Part shown: piece by piece, positions 1 to 9,089 of the stretch
How the letters are laid out: every line of letters starts with the position of its first letter
Numbering within the stretch: position 1 is the stretch's first letter
Assembly (NCBI GenBank): GCA_017388605.1
Contig: JAFPIE010000099.1
Span: 1-17,015, forward strand
Length of the DNA stretch: 17,015 nucleotides
DNA from: Acholeplasmatales bacterium
Lineage (GTDB): Bacteria; Bacillota_I; Bacilli_A; Acholeplasmatales; Anaeroplasmataceae
Reading direction: 5' to 3'
Notes under the pieces: generated by a model
Database searches by the model: none
The model's input: only the letters and a program-made list of their open reading frames with translations
What the model was told of the DNA's origin: nothing
Translations under genes and position numbers: made by a program

Positions 1-163
1 AATAATAATCCTTATCTATAGCTAAGCCCTGTCTTCCAATTATATCCTTATTCATTTCTTCGGTATTTGTTATATAAGTGTAAGCATGAGATGCTTTATT
101 ACTACAAGAGCTTAAGAAGGCAATACTTAAAGAAAATATAATGAAAACTTGTTTTTTAATCAT
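1..163 (-). CDS. putative lipoprotein, N-terminal part (runs off left edge)
   Basis: An open reading frame of 54 codons starts with ATG at 163 and continues without a stop to the window edge. Its N-terminus is a clear bacterial lipoprotein signal: MIKK, a hydrophobic stretch (VFIIFSLSIAF), then a lipobox LSSC with the cysteine at residue 20, followed by a polar segment (SNKAS). An AAAGGAG ribosome binding site (169-175) lies 5 bases before the ATG. The product is therefore expected to be exported, lipidated on Cys20 and anchored on the outer face of the membrane. Only about 34 mature residues are visible and no family is recognised; it could be a substrate-binding protein or an unrelated small lipoprotein. 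The start lies 17 bases after the guaA stop with no terminator between, so co-transcription with the purine operon is likely. Confidence 0.75.
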   Translation of the reverse strand, partial: MIKKQVFIIFSLSIAFLSSCSNKASHAYTYITNTEEMNKDIIGRQGLAIDKDYY

Positions 164-180
164 GGAGTCTCCTTTTCTTT

Positions 181-1728
181 TTATTCAAATTCGATTGTTG
201 CAGGTGGTTTAGATGTACAATCTAAAAGTACTCTATTTACACCTGGTACTTCATTTACGATTCTTCTTGAAATAATATCAAGGACATCGTATGGAATTCT
301 TGCCCAATCGGCAGTCATAAAATCGGAGGTTTGAACTGCTCTTAATGCGATTGCATAATCATAGGTTCTACCATCACCCATTACACCTACACTTCTCATA
401 TTCGTAAGTGCGGCAAAATATTGACCTAAATTACAGGATTTATCTACTCCTGCCTTAGCAATTTCCTCACGGTAAATGGCATCAGCCTCTTGAACAATTT
501 TAACCTTTTCAGGAGTTACATCACCAATAATACGAATACCTAAGCCTGGGCCTGGGAATGGCTGACGGTAAACTAGGTAATCTGGAATACCAAGCTCAAG
601 TCCAACCTTTCTTACCTCATCCTTGAATAATAGTCTTAATGGCTCGATAATTTCTTTAAAATCTACTACGCTTGGAAGTCCACCTACGTTATGGTGAGAC
701 TTAATGGTCGCAGATTTGCCTAGACCAGATTCGATAACATCTGGGTAAATTGTACCTTGAACTAGGAAATCTACCTTACCAATCTTTTTAGCCTCATCCT
801 CGAATACGCGAATGAATTCCTCGCCAATGATCTTTCTTTTTCTTTCAGGTTCTACTACACCCTTTAGTTTTTCATAGAATCTATCCTGCGCATTAACACG
901 AATGAAGTTTAGCTTATATGGACCCTTAGGACCAAATACAGCCTCAACCTCATCTCCTTCGTTTTTACGAAGTAGACCATGATCTACGAATACACAGGTT
1001 AATTGCTCACCTACAGCCTTAGATAATAATACTGCAGCAACACTAGAATCTACTCCACCAGATAGTGCACATAAAACCTTACCCTTGCCTACCTTAGCAC
1101 GAATGGCTTCAATCGTAGATTTTGCAAAATCTGCCATCTGCCAATCGCCCTTACAGCCGCATACATCGTATACGAAGGCACGAAGCATCTTCATACCCTC
1201 TAGGGAATGCATTACCTCTGGGTGGAACTGTACAGCGTATAGCTTCTTTTCTTTATTTTCCATTGCAGCAACAGGGCATGTGTTTGTGTATCCAGTAACA
1301 ACAAAGCCCTCTGGTGCTTTTGATACATAATCTGTATGGCTCATCCATACCTGAGTTTCTTTATTACAATCCTTAAATAATAAAGAAGTCTTTTCTACAT
1401 TTACTAATGTTTTACCATATTCTGATTTTGGAGCATGTAAAACCTCTCCACCTAAGGAATATGCCATGAATTGGCATCCATAGCAAATACCTAAAACAGG
1501 AATACCTAATTCAAAGATTTCCTTATCAATTAATGGAGAATCCTCTCCATAAACAGAATTAGGTCCACCAGTAAAGATAATACCCTTTGGGTTAAATTCT
1601 TTAATTTTTTCAAGTGGCATATTATAAGGCTTAACCTCACAATATACATTACATTCTCTTACTCTTCTTGCGATTAGCTGATTGTACTGACCACCGAAGT
1701 CTAAGACTAATACCTTTTCGTTTTCCAT
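181..1728 (-). CDS. guaA: GMP synthase (glutamine-hydrolysing)
   Basis: Cytoplasmic enzyme that converts XMP to GMP using ATP and the amide of glutamine. The 515-residue chain has the usual bacterial length and order. A class I glutamine amidotransferase domain (about 1-190) carries the nucleophile Cys82 in GICYGC and His169/Glu171 in FHPEV. An ATP pyrophosphatase domain follows, with the PP-loop SGGVDSS at 223-229. The C-terminal dimerisation domain ends in KPPATIEFE, the typical GuaA terminus. The start is supported by a GGGGGTGAT ribosome binding site just upstream. It is the last purine gene of the operon, 21 bases after purB. Its presence makes guanine, sensed by the riboswitch at the operon head, a product-like feedback signal. 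Confidence 0.97.
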   Translation of the reverse strand: MENEKVLVLDFGGQYNQLIARRVRECNVYCEVKPYNMPLEKIKEFNPKGIIFTGGPNSVYGEDSPLIDKEIFELGIPVLGICYGCQFMAYSLGGEVLHAPKSEYGKTLVNVEKTSLLFKDCNKETQVWMSHTDYVSKAPEGFVVTGYTNTCPVAAMENKEKKLYAVQFHPEVMHSLEGMKMLRAFVYDVCGCKGDWQMADFAKSTIEAIRAKVGKGKVLCALSGGVDSSVAAVLLSKAVGEQLTCVFVDHGLLRKNEGDEVEAVFGPKGPYKLNFIRVNAQDRFYEKLKGVVEPERKRKIIGEEFIRVFEDEAKKIGKVDFLVQGTIYPDVIESGLGKSATIKSHHNVGGLPSVVDFKEIIEPLRLLFKDEVRKVGLELGIPDYLVYRQPFPGPGLGIRIIGDVTPEKVKIVQEADAIYREEIAKAGVDKSCNLGQYFAALTNMRSVGVMGDGRTYDYAIALRAVQTSDFMTADWARIPYDVLDIISRRIVNEVPGVNRVLLDCTSKPPATIEFE

Positions 1729-1749
1729 GAAATCACCCCCAAAACTATA

Positions 1750-3042
1750 TTACTTAATGTTTAAACGGTTAAATATATAATCTACATTCTTCATGTAATA
1801 ATCTAAGGTGAAGCATTCATCAATTTCTTCGTTTGTTAATACACTAGAAACAGTCTCATCAAGCTTTAATAAATCCTGATACTGCTTCTTTTCTTCTAGA
1901 GCCTTCATAGCAATAGGCTGAACAGTATCATAAGCCTTTTCTCTAACAAAGCCCTTTTCAATTAGCTTATATAAAACTCTTTGAGCGAAGATTACTCCCT
2001 TAGTTAAATAAATATCTTCCATCATTTTTTCTGGGTATACAACTAGATTTTCTAGGATTCCCTTAAAACGATTTAACATATAATCTAATAATTCTGTGGA
2101 ATCTGGTAAAATGATTCTTTCTGTTGCAGAGTGAGAAATATCTCTTTCATGCCATAGGGCAATGTTTTGATAGAAAGTTTCCATATATCCACGGATAACT
2201 CTTGCACAGCCACAAATATTTTCTGAAGAAATTGGATTTCTCTTGTGAGGCATTGCAGAGGATCCCTTTTGTCCCTTAGAGAATGCTTCCTCTGTTTCCT
2301 TTACCTCCTGACGAGATAAATTTCTAACCTCTAAAGCCATCTTTTCAAGCTCTGATGCAACTAAGGCTAAGCATGCCATATAATGTGCATGTCTATCTCT
2401 TTGTAATACCTGTGTAGAAATTAATGCATAATTAATTCCTAAATCCTTGCATACATATTCTTCAATTTGTGGTGGAATGTTTGCGAAATTACCTACAGCA
2501 CCAGATAATTTACCAACCTCTACCTCTTTCGAAGCATAATCAAATCTTTCTAGGCATCTTACCATATCTTCATACCATAATGCCCATTTTAATCCAAAGG
2601 ATGTAATATCTGCATGCATACCATGGGTTCTACCGATGCATGGAGTATATTTAAACTCCATAGCTCTTTTCTTTAAAACATCCATAATTGCTACAATATC
2701 ACGTCTTAAAATTTCATTTGCTTGCTTTAGTAGGTAGCCATTGGCAGTATCAACAACATCTGTTGATGTTAATCCATAGTGAATCCATTTCTTTTCTTCA
2801 CCTAAGGATTCGCCTACAGCTCTTGTGAAGGCAACAACATCATGCTTTGTAATTGCTTCAATTTCTTTAATTCTATCTACAGTAAATGTAGCCTTATCTA
2901 GCTTTGGTAAATCTTCCTTTGGTACAACGCCAAGCTCACTCCATGCCTTCGCATTGGAAATCTCAACCTTCAAATAAGCATTGAACTTATTTTCCTCAGT
3001 CCAGATATCGCGCATAACCTTACGGCTGTAACGTTCTATCAT
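1750..3042 (-). CDS. purB: adenylosuccinate lyase
   Basis: Lyase of the fumarase/aspartase superfamily that releases fumarate from SAICAR (giving AICAR) and from adenylosuccinate (giving AMP). The 430-residue length is standard for the short bacterial form. The family signature SSAMPHKRNP is at 261-270 and contains the flexible-loop catalytic serine. His67 (TKHDVV) and His140 (GRTHGMHA) occupy the positions of the conserved active-site histidines. The ATG lies one base after the folD stop (TAA-A-ATG), and its GGAGG ribosome binding site lies within the last folD codons, so translation is probably coupled to folD. Cytoplasmic; a homotetramer in characterised family members. Confidence 0.97.
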   Translation of the reverse strand: MIERYSRKVMRDIWTEENKFNAYLKVEISNAKAWSELGVVPKEDLPKLDKATFTVDRIKEIEAITKHDVVAFTRAVGESLGEEKKWIHYGLTSTDVVDTANGYLLKQANEILRRDIVAIMDVLKKRAMEFKYTPCIGRTHGMHADITSFGLKWALWYEDMVRCLERFDYASKEVEVGKLSGAVGNFANIPPQIEEYVCKDLGINYALISTQVLQRDRHAHYMACLALVASELEKMALEVRNLSRQEVKETEEAFSKGQKGSSAMPHKRNPISSENICGCARVIRGYMETFYQNIALWHERDISHSATERIILPDSTELLDYMLNRFKGILENLVVYPEKMMEDIYLTKGVIFAQRVLYKLIEKGFVREKAYDTVQPIAMKALEEKKQYQDLLKLDETVSSVLTNEEIDECFTLDYYMKNVDYIFNRLNIK

Positions 3043-3043
3043 T

Positions 3044-3904
3044 TTACTTTTCCTCCATATGTCTTAAGAAGCATTCAATTGTGTTTTCCATTAAACAGGT
3101 AATGGTCATAGGACCAACACCACCTGGTACCTTTGTAATATAGGATGCCTTTTCCTTTACATGCTCAAAATCAACATCTCCACAAAGCTTACCAGTTTCT
3201 AAATTTCTATTGACACCAACATCAATCACTACTGCACCTTCCTTTACCATATCCTCTTTAACGAATAATGGTTTACCTAGGGCAGCAATTAAGATATCTG
3301 CTTCTTTGGTTACTTCACTTAAATTCTTTGTACGGCTATGACAAATCGTAACAGTGGCATTTCTATCTAGTAATAGCTTAGATACAGGCATACCAACAAT
3401 ATTTGATCTACCAATAACTACAGCTCTTTTACCTTCAATTTCAATATTAGCATAATCCAAGATTTCCATAATACCCTTAGGAGTACAAGAAACGATACCC
3501 TTTTGCTTTAAATATAGGGATGCTACATTCACTGGATGGAATCCATCCACATCCTTTTGTGGAATGATTGCATTAATGATGAAATCAGAATCCATATGCT
3601 TTGGAAGTGGTAATTGTACTAATATACCATCGACACTATCATCCTGATTTAATTCATTAACAATATTTAAAAGCTCCTCTTGGCTAATGGTATCAGGCTT
3701 TTTAATTGTTGTATTTTTAATACCAATTTCGATACATGCCTTTTCCTTACCCTTTACATAGGATACACTACCTGGATCTTCACCTACTAAAACAACAGCT
3801 AAATGAGGAACTCTTCCATATTTTTCTTCAAAATGGGATACCTCTTCCTTCATTTGTGCTCTTCTTTTTTCAGCTAGCTCCTTACCACTTATTATTATTG
3901 CCAT
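3044..3904 (-). CDS. folD: bifunctional methylenetetrahydrofolate dehydrogenase / methenyltetrahydrofolate cyclohydrolase
   Basis: Interconverts 5,10-methylene-THF, methenyl-THF and 10-formyl-THF with NADP(H). This supplies the formyl donor used by PurN and by the transformylase half of PurH, both encoded in the same operon. The 286 residues have the standard length. Visible motifs are YVKGKEKA at 49-56 (Tyr49 and the catalytic Lys53), QLPLPKHMD, KDVDGFHPVN, the nucleotide-binding VIGRSNIVGMP and C-terminal PGGVGPMT. The start lies 9 bases after the purD stop. Only a weak ribosome binding site (TAGGT) overlaps the purD stop codon, so coupling to purD is likely. Confidence 0.97.
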   Translation of the reverse strand: MAIIISGKELAEKRRAQMKEEVSHFEEKYGRVPHLAVVLVGEDPGSVSYVKGKEKACIEIGIKNTTIKKPDTISQEELLNIVNELNQDDSVDGILVQLPLPKHMDSDFIINAIIPQKDVDGFHPVNVASLYLKQKGIVSCTPKGIMEILDYANIEIEGKRAVVIGRSNIVGMPVSKLLLDRNATVTICHSRTKNLSEVTKEADILIAALGKPLFVKEDMVKEGAVVIDVGVNRNLETGKLCGDVDFEHVKEKASYITKVPGGVGPMTITCLMENTIECFLRHMEEK

Positions 3905-3913
3905 AATCCATAC

Positions 3914-5161
3914 CTACTTTCTATATGCTTTCGCACCGATATCTGTTCTATGGAACAAATTGTCACATTTGATTTCATTTACAAGTGCTAAAGCCTTTTT
4001 GTTTGCAGCCTCTAGGGTATCTCCCTTGGCAACCGCAAATAAGACTCTACCACCATTAGTAACTAAATTACCATTATCGTCAACCTTTGTTCCCATATGA
4101 TAGATATCAGAGGAATCTGCGTTTTCAATAACAAATCCCTTTTTATAGTCTCCAGGATAACCCTTAGAGGCTAATACGATACCTATAGTATAACACTTTT
4201 CCCATTCAAGTACAGGGCAATTACCATCAATTACCTGATTAAATGCATCAAAAATATCACTAGATAATCTAGGTAAAACTACCTCAGTTTCAGGATCTCC
4301 AAATCGAGCATTAAATTCAATAACCTTAATGCCAGACTTAGTCTTCATTAATCCACCATATAAAACACCAGTAAATGGAACATTCTCCTTTACCATTGCA
4401 CGAGCAGTTGGAATCATAATCTCGTTAAGTGCATATTGATAATCCTCTTCTGTAATAAATGGTAATGGAGAATATGCACCCATACCACCTGTATTAGGTC
4501 CTAAATCATTATCATAAGCTCTCTTATGATCCTGTGCTAATTGAAGAGGATATACGTTCTCTCCATTTACAAAGCACATGAAGGAGAATTCAGGTCCCTC
4601 TAAATATTCTTCAATTACAACCTTGCCATGACCAAAATGATCATCTAATAGCATATCCTTTAAAGCATAAACTGCTTCATCATAGGTTGTAGCAATAACA
4701 ACACCCTTTCCAGCAGCAAGTCCATCATATTTAATTACTGTTGGAAGAGAATGATTTTTAACATATTCTAATGCATCTGCATAATTATTAAAGGATTTAT
4801 AGGAAGCTGTTGGAATATTGTATTTTACCAATAAATTCTTAGCAAATTCCTTAGAGGATTCAATTTGTGCTGCAGCCTTTGTAGGACCAAATGCCTTAAT
4901 ACCTGCCTCTCTTAGCTTATCGATAATACCTAAAGCTAAGGATGCCTCAGGGCCAACAACAACTAAATCTATTTTCTCTGCCTTAGCAAATAGAACGATT
5001 TTTTCAACCTCTGTATCCTTAATATTTACGCACATTGCAAGCTTTGCAATACCAGCATTACCTGGTGCTGCATATATTTCATCTACCTTAGGTGATTTAG
5101 ATAGAGCATGCACAATGGCATGCTCCCTTCCTCCTCCACCTACAACTAAAACCTTAGTCAT
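3914..5161 (-). CDS. purD: phosphoribosylamine-glycine ligase (GAR synthetase)
   Basis: ATP-grasp ligase joining phosphoribosylamine and glycine to form GAR, the second step of purine synthesis. The 415 residues match the monofunctional bacterial enzyme. The N-terminal pre-ATP-grasp fold begins VLVVGGGGREHA. The ATP-grasp core shows IKYDGLAAGKGVV around Lys144, NTGGMGAYSP, and the metal-binding EFNARFGDPE. An AAGGAG ribosome binding site spaced 7 bases from the ATG overlaps the purH stop, so purH and purD are tightly linked. Cytoplasmic. Its substrate must come from PurF, which is not encoded in this window. Confidence 0.97.
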   Translation of the reverse strand: MTKVLVVGGGGREHAIVHALSKSPKVDEIYAAPGNAGIAKLAMCVNIKDTEVEKIVLFAKAEKIDLVVVGPEASLALGIIDKLREAGIKAFGPTKAAAQIESSKEFAKNLLVKYNIPTASYKSFNNYADALEYVKNHSLPTVIKYDGLAAGKGVVIATTYDEAVYALKDMLLDDHFGHGKVVIEEYLEGPEFSFMCFVNGENVYPLQLAQDHKRAYDNDLGPNTGGMGAYSPLPFITEEDYQYALNEIMIPTARAMVKENVPFTGVLYGGLMKTKSGIKVIEFNARFGDPETEVVLPRLSSDIFDAFNQVIDGNCPVLEWEKCYTIGIVLASKGYPGDYKKGFVIENADSSDIYHMGTKVDDNGNLVTNGGRVLFAVAKGDTLEAANKKALALVNEIKCDNLFHRTDIGAKAYRK

Positions 5162-5176
5162 AGAATTACTCCTTAA

Positions 5177-6730
5177 TTAATGTTTAAAATGACGCATTCC
5201 AGTGAATGTCATAGGAACGCCCTTAGAGTTTGCAAGATCAATGGAATCCTGATCCTTCTTAGATCCACCAGGCTGTACTACAGCAACAACTCCATTAGCA
5301 ATACCATATTCTAGGGTATCTGCGAATGGGAAGAATGCATCCGATGCTAAAGTCATTCCATCCATAACTCCTCTAGAATGAGCCTCCTCAATGGCAATCT
5401 TTGCTGCACCAACACGGTTCATTTGACCTGCACCAACACCACAGGTTACACCATTTTTAACAACTACAATTGCATTAGACTTAACATGCTTAACAATCTT
5501 CCAGCCAAAGTTCATATCGGCAAGCTGTGCTTCTGTTGGCTTAACATTTGTTACAGTCATATCCTCTGTAATTGTCTTCATTTCTGTATCTAAATCCTGA
5601 ACTAATAATCCACCATTTACAGATACATATTGCTTAGTCTTAGGGAACTCGCCTAGCTTATACTGAATAATTCTTAAATCAGGACGCTTAGAGAATGCAG
5701 CTAATGCTTCCTCTGTATATCCTGGAGCTAAGATAACCTCAAGGAAAATAGATTTACCCTTCTCGCCGTGGTCGAACTTAATTAGGTTTGCAGCTTCACC
5801 ATCGATTACCTGGTTTGTTGCAACAATACCACCGAAAATAGAAACTGGGTCAGATTCATAAGCCTTTAACCAAGCTTCCTTTAAATCCTTACCTACTGCA
5901 GCTCCACATGGGTTCATATGCTTTAAGCCCATAGCGAATGGCTGATCACCAAATTCTCTTACGATATTTAATGCTGCATTAGCATCCTGGATATTATTAT
6001 AGGATAATTCCTTACCCTGAATTTGAACTGCATTAGCTAAGGAATAAGGAGTATCCTTATCTGTTACATAGAATTTTGCAGCCTGATGAGGGTTTTCACC
6101 ATATCTTAAGGACTGAACTAAATCACCCTCTAGGAATAGCTTTTCATTTAAGCCAGCCTTTTCTCTCATATATTCTGCAATCATTGTGTCATATTCAGCA
6201 GTTAATGTATAAACCTTTGCAGCAAGACGTAATCTTGTTTCATAGGTAGTATCACCATATTCCTTGATTTCAGATAATACAGTATTGTAATCATTAACAT
6301 CAGAAACAACAGTAACATACTTATGATTCTTTGCTGCACTTCTTAGCATAGATGGACCTCCGATATCGATATTCTCGATAGCTTCAGCAAATTCACAGCC
6401 CTTTTCAATAGTCTTCTTAAATGCGTATAAATTAACACATACTAAATCAATATACTCAATATTGTTTTCAGCAAGCTGTGCTCTATGAGATTCTAAATCT
6501 CTTACAGCAAGTAATGCTCCATGAACCTTTGGATGAAGTGTCTTAACACGACCATCTAGAATCTCAGGGAAGCCTGTAATTTCAGAAATACCTAATGTAG
6601 GAACACCAGAAGCATCTAATACCTTCTTTGTTCCACCAGTTGAAATAATTTCATAACCTAATTCTACTAATTCCTTACAGAATTCAACAATACCAGTCTT
6701 ATCTGTAACACTTACTAATGCTCTTTTCAT
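5177..6730 (-). CDS. purH: bifunctional AICAR transformylase / IMP cyclohydrolase
   Basis: Catalyses the last two steps to IMP: formyl transfer from 10-formyl-THF to AICAR, then ring closure. The N-terminal IMP cyclohydrolase domain (about residues 1-195) starts RALVSVTDKTG and has the STGGT loop. The C-terminal transformylase domain contains RYGENPHQ and LKHMNPCG with the catalytic Lys-His pair (about 270-271), and ends MTFTGMRHFKH. Two in-frame ATGs are possible, at 6736 and 6730. The AAGGAG site at 6739-6744 is only 2 bases from the first but 8 from the second, so I choose 6730 (517 residues). With the upstream start the gene would overlap purN by ATGA. Confidence 0.96.
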   Translation of the reverse strand: MKRALVSVTDKTGIVEFCKELVELGYEIISTGGTKKVLDASGVPTLGISEITGFPEILDGRVKTLHPKVHGALLAVRDLESHRAQLAENNIEYIDLVCVNLYAFKKTIEKGCEFAEAIENIDIGGPSMLRSAAKNHKYVTVVSDVNDYNTVLSEIKEYGDTTYETRLRLAAKVYTLTAEYDTMIAEYMREKAGLNEKLFLEGDLVQSLRYGENPHQAAKFYVTDKDTPYSLANAVQIQGKELSYNNIQDANAALNIVREFGDQPFAMGLKHMNPCGAAVGKDLKEAWLKAYESDPVSIFGGIVATNQVIDGEAANLIKFDHGEKGKSIFLEVILAPGYTEEALAAFSKRPDLRIIQYKLGEFPKTKQYVSVNGGLLVQDLDTEMKTITEDMTVTNVKPTEAQLADMNFGWKIVKHVKSNAIVVVKNGVTCGVGAGQMNRVGAAKIAIEEAHSRGVMDGMTLASDAFFPFADTLEYGIANGVVAVVQPGGSKKDQDSIDLANSKGVPMTFTGMRHFKH

Positions 6731-6732
6731 TT

Positions 6733-7302
6733 TCATATCTCCTTAATTAATTTTGCTACTACTTCTGGGTACATCTCATGCTCAATTTTATGAATTCTAG
6801 CCTCAACCTCATCAACGGTTTCACCTTCCGTATAATGGAATGCTCTTTGCTCAATAATCTTACCAGAATCCATACCAGCATCTACATAGTGAATGGTTAC
6901 ACCAAATACCTTTACTCCATAATTAAATGCATCAGAAATACCATGTGCACCCTTAAATGATGGAAGTAAGGCAGGATGAATATTAATAATTCTTCCTTCA
7001 TATTTCTTAAGTAATACATATCCACATAATCTCATATAGCCTGCAAGACAAATAAGATCTACGTTGTATTCCTCAAGCTTTTCTACAATTAATTCCTCAT
7101 ATTCCTCTTTAGATGCATAATCCTTAGGACGGAATATGAAGGCAGGAACATTATGATTTTTAGCTCTTTCATTAACATAGGCGTTCTTCTTATCACAAAC
7201 CATTAAAACAACCTTACCATCGATTTGACCATTTTCACAGGCCTGAACTAATGCTTCAAAGTTTGTTCCTGAGCCACTGGCAAATATAGCTATATTTTTC
7301 AT
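6733..7302 (-). CDS. purN: phosphoribosylglycinamide formyltransferase
   Basis: 10-formyl-THF-dependent transformylase converting GAR to FGAR. The 189 residues are typical. Visible motifs are FASGSGTNFEAL near the N-terminus (phosphate-binding region), NIHPALLPSFKG containing Asn107 and His109, and VDAGMDSGKII containing Asp145. These three residues correspond to the catalytic Asn/His/Asp triad of the family. The ATG lies one base after the purM stop (TAA-T-ATG) and has only a weak Shine-Dalgarno sequence, so it probably depends on ribosomes finishing purM. Its last codons contain the purH ribosome binding site. Confidence 0.97.
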   Translation of the reverse strand: MKNIAIFASGSGTNFEALVQACENGQIDGKVVLMVCDKKNAYVNERAKNHNVPAFIFRPKDYASKEEYEELIVEKLEEYNVDLICLAGYMRLCGYVLLKKYEGRIINIHPALLPSFKGAHGISDAFNYGVKVFGVTIHYVDAGMDSGKIIEQRAFHYTEGETVDEVEARIHKIEHEMYPEVVAKLIKEI

Positions 7303-7303
7303 A

Positions 7304-8338
7304 TTACTTTACCAATTCAATATCAACGCCTGGCTTATCTGTAATCTCACCAATTACATAAGCCTTATCACCAAATTTAGATAATACCTCAATGGCAAAT
7401 GGAGCTTCCTCCTTTGGCATTGCAAGTACCATACCAATACCCATATTGTAAATGTTAAACATTTCTCTATGTGGTACATTTCCATACTTTTCTAAGAATT
7501 TGAATACAGGAAGAATTGGCCAAGTACCTTCAACAACATGAATACCCATACCTTCCTTTAAAATTCTTGGAATATTTTCATCGAAGCCACCACCAGTAAT
7601 GTGGGCAACACCGTGAACCTCAGTCTTTTTAATAACCTCTAAAACCTGCTTAACATAGATTCTTGTAGGTGTTAATAGATAATCACCTAAAGGTAAATTA
7701 GAATATTCAGGAAGTGGCTTATGTAAATCTAAATTATTGTCCTTAATAATCTTTCTTACTAAGGAGAAGCCATTAGAATGTACACCGCTTGATGCAATAC
7801 CTACTAAAACATCACCAACAGCTACCTTAGAGCCATCGATTAAATCTGCCTTTTCTACTGCACCTACAGTGAATCCGGCAATATCGTATTCACCATCCTG
7901 ATACATTCCAGGCATTTCAGCAGTTTCACCACCAACTAGGGCACATCCTGCTTGAATACATCCATCAGATACACCCTTAACAATCATTTCAAGCTTTTCT
8001 GGAATGTTTTCACCTAATGCTACATAATCTAAGAAAATTAATGGCTCAGCACCCTGTGCTAATACATCATTAACGCACATAGCTACTGCATCAATACCGA
8101 TTGTATCATGCTTATCCATTTCAAATGCTAGCTTAAGCTTAGTACCAACACCATCTGTACCAGAAACTAAGATAGGCTCTTTATAACCTAAGGATGCTAA
8201 ATCAAACATACCACCGAAGGAACCAATGTTTCCCATTGAGCCCTTACGATTTGTTGCAGCAACATGCTTTTTAATTCTTCTTACGCCTTCATAGCCAGCC
8301 TCTAGGCTAACTCCAGCACTTTCATAACTTTTTGCCAT
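7304..8338 (-). CDS. purM: phosphoribosylformylglycinamidine cyclo-ligase (AIR synthetase)
   Basis: ATP-dependent cyclisation of FGAM to AIR, the fifth step of the pathway. The 344 residues match the bacterial family. The nucleotide-binding signature [11 protein letters not shown] is at about 58-68. [11 protein letters not shown] and [12 protein letters not shown] are also typical of PurM. The start is preceded by GAGGT with a 6-base spacer and lies 22 bases after the purC stop, the largest gap between two purine genes in the operon. No promoter or terminator is evident in that gap. Cytoplasmic; homodimeric in known members. Confidence 0.97.
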   Translation of the reverse strand: MAKSYESAGVSLEAGYEGVRRIKKHVAATNRKGSMGNIGSFGGMFDLASLGYKEPILVSGTDGVGTKLKLAFEMDKHDTIGIDAVAMCVNDVLAQGAEPLIFLDYVALGENIPEKLEMIVKGVSDGCIQAGCALVGGETAEMPGMYQDGEYDIAGFTVGAVEKADLIDGSKVAVGDVLVGIASSGVHSNGFSLVRKIIKDNNLDLHKPLPEYSNLPLGDYLLTPTRIYVKQVLEVIKKTEVHGVAHITGGGFDENIPRILKEGMGIHVVEGTWPILPVFKFLEKYGNVPHREMFNIYNMGIGMVLAMPKEEAPFAIEVLSKFGDKAYVIGEITDKPGVDIELVK

Positions 8339-8360
8339 ATTTTTACCTCAATCTAGAATT

Positions 8361-9074
8361 TTACTTTAAAGTCTTAAGTCTATTTAAAATCTCAACATAA
8401 GCTTCCATAACATTTCCTAAATCTCTTCTAAAGCGATCCTTATCAAGCTTATCGTTTGTTTTCTTATCCCAAAGTCTACAGCAATCTGGAGAGATTTCAT
8501 CAGCTAAAACAATTTCTCCATCTACTGTCTTACCAAATTCAACCTTGAAATCTATAAGCTTAACTCCAATCTCATCAAACATCTTCTTTAATTCTTCATT
8601 AACCTTAGATGTTAATTTATAAATGGTATCAAGCTCTTCATAGCTTGCAGCACCTACAGCTACTGCATGATGATCATTAATTAATGGATCACCTAATGCA
8701 TCATTCTTATAGCAAATCTCAAAGATTGTATTCTTTGGAGTTGTACCCTCAGGCATACCTAATCTTTTTGCCATAGAGCCTGCAATTGTATTTCTTACAA
8801 TAACCTCAAGAGGGAAAATCTTTACCTTCTTGCATAACTGGTCAGTATCATTTAATGTTTTGATGTAATGTGTAGGAATTCCTGCTTGAATTAACCTATT
8901 ATAAATGATTGTTGTAATCGCACAATTTAATTCTCCCTTATGAGCAAATTGTGCATGCTTAGCACCATTTCCTGCAGTTGCATCATCCTTGAAATGCATG
9001 ATGATGATATTCTCATCCTCAGTTGCATAAACCTGTTTTGCCTTTCCTTCGTAAAGCAATTCTTTCTTTTCCAT
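8361..9074 (-). CDS. purC: phosphoribosylaminoimidazole-succinocarboxamide synthase (SAICAR synthetase)
   Basis: Joins CAIR and aspartate with ATP to form SAICAR, the substrate later cleaved by PurB. The 237 residues are the standard bacterial length. The family hallmarks are the N-terminal [24 protein letters not shown] at about 92-104, LIDFKVEFG at 173-181 and [12 protein letters not shown] from about 192. A GAGGG ribosome binding site lies 9 bases before the ATG, and the start is 15 bases after the purL stop. Its CAIR substrate depends on PurK (encoded first in this operon) plus PurE, which must be encoded elsewhere. Confidence 0.97.
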   Translation of the reverse strand: MEKKELLYEGKAKQVYATEDENIIIMHFKDDATAGNGAKHAQFAHKGELNCAITTIIYNRLIQAGIPTHYIKTLNDTDQLCKKVKIFPLEVIVRNTIAGSMAKRLGMPEGTTPKNTIFEICYKNDALGDPLINDHHAVAVGAASYEELDTIYKLTSKVNEELKKMFDEIGVKLIDFKVEFGKTVDGEIVLADEISPDCCRLWDKKTNDKLDKDRFRRDLGNVMEAYVEILNRLKTLK

Positions 9075-9089
9075 AATTCCAATCCCTCT

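Noticed and set aside
4818..5180. 120-residue plus-strand ORF opposite purD
   Set aside because: Antisense to the conserved PurD N-terminus, with no ribosome binding site or promoter seen; an artefact of codon use. The other short plus-strand frames opposite guaA, purH, purN, purL and metG were rejected for the same reason.
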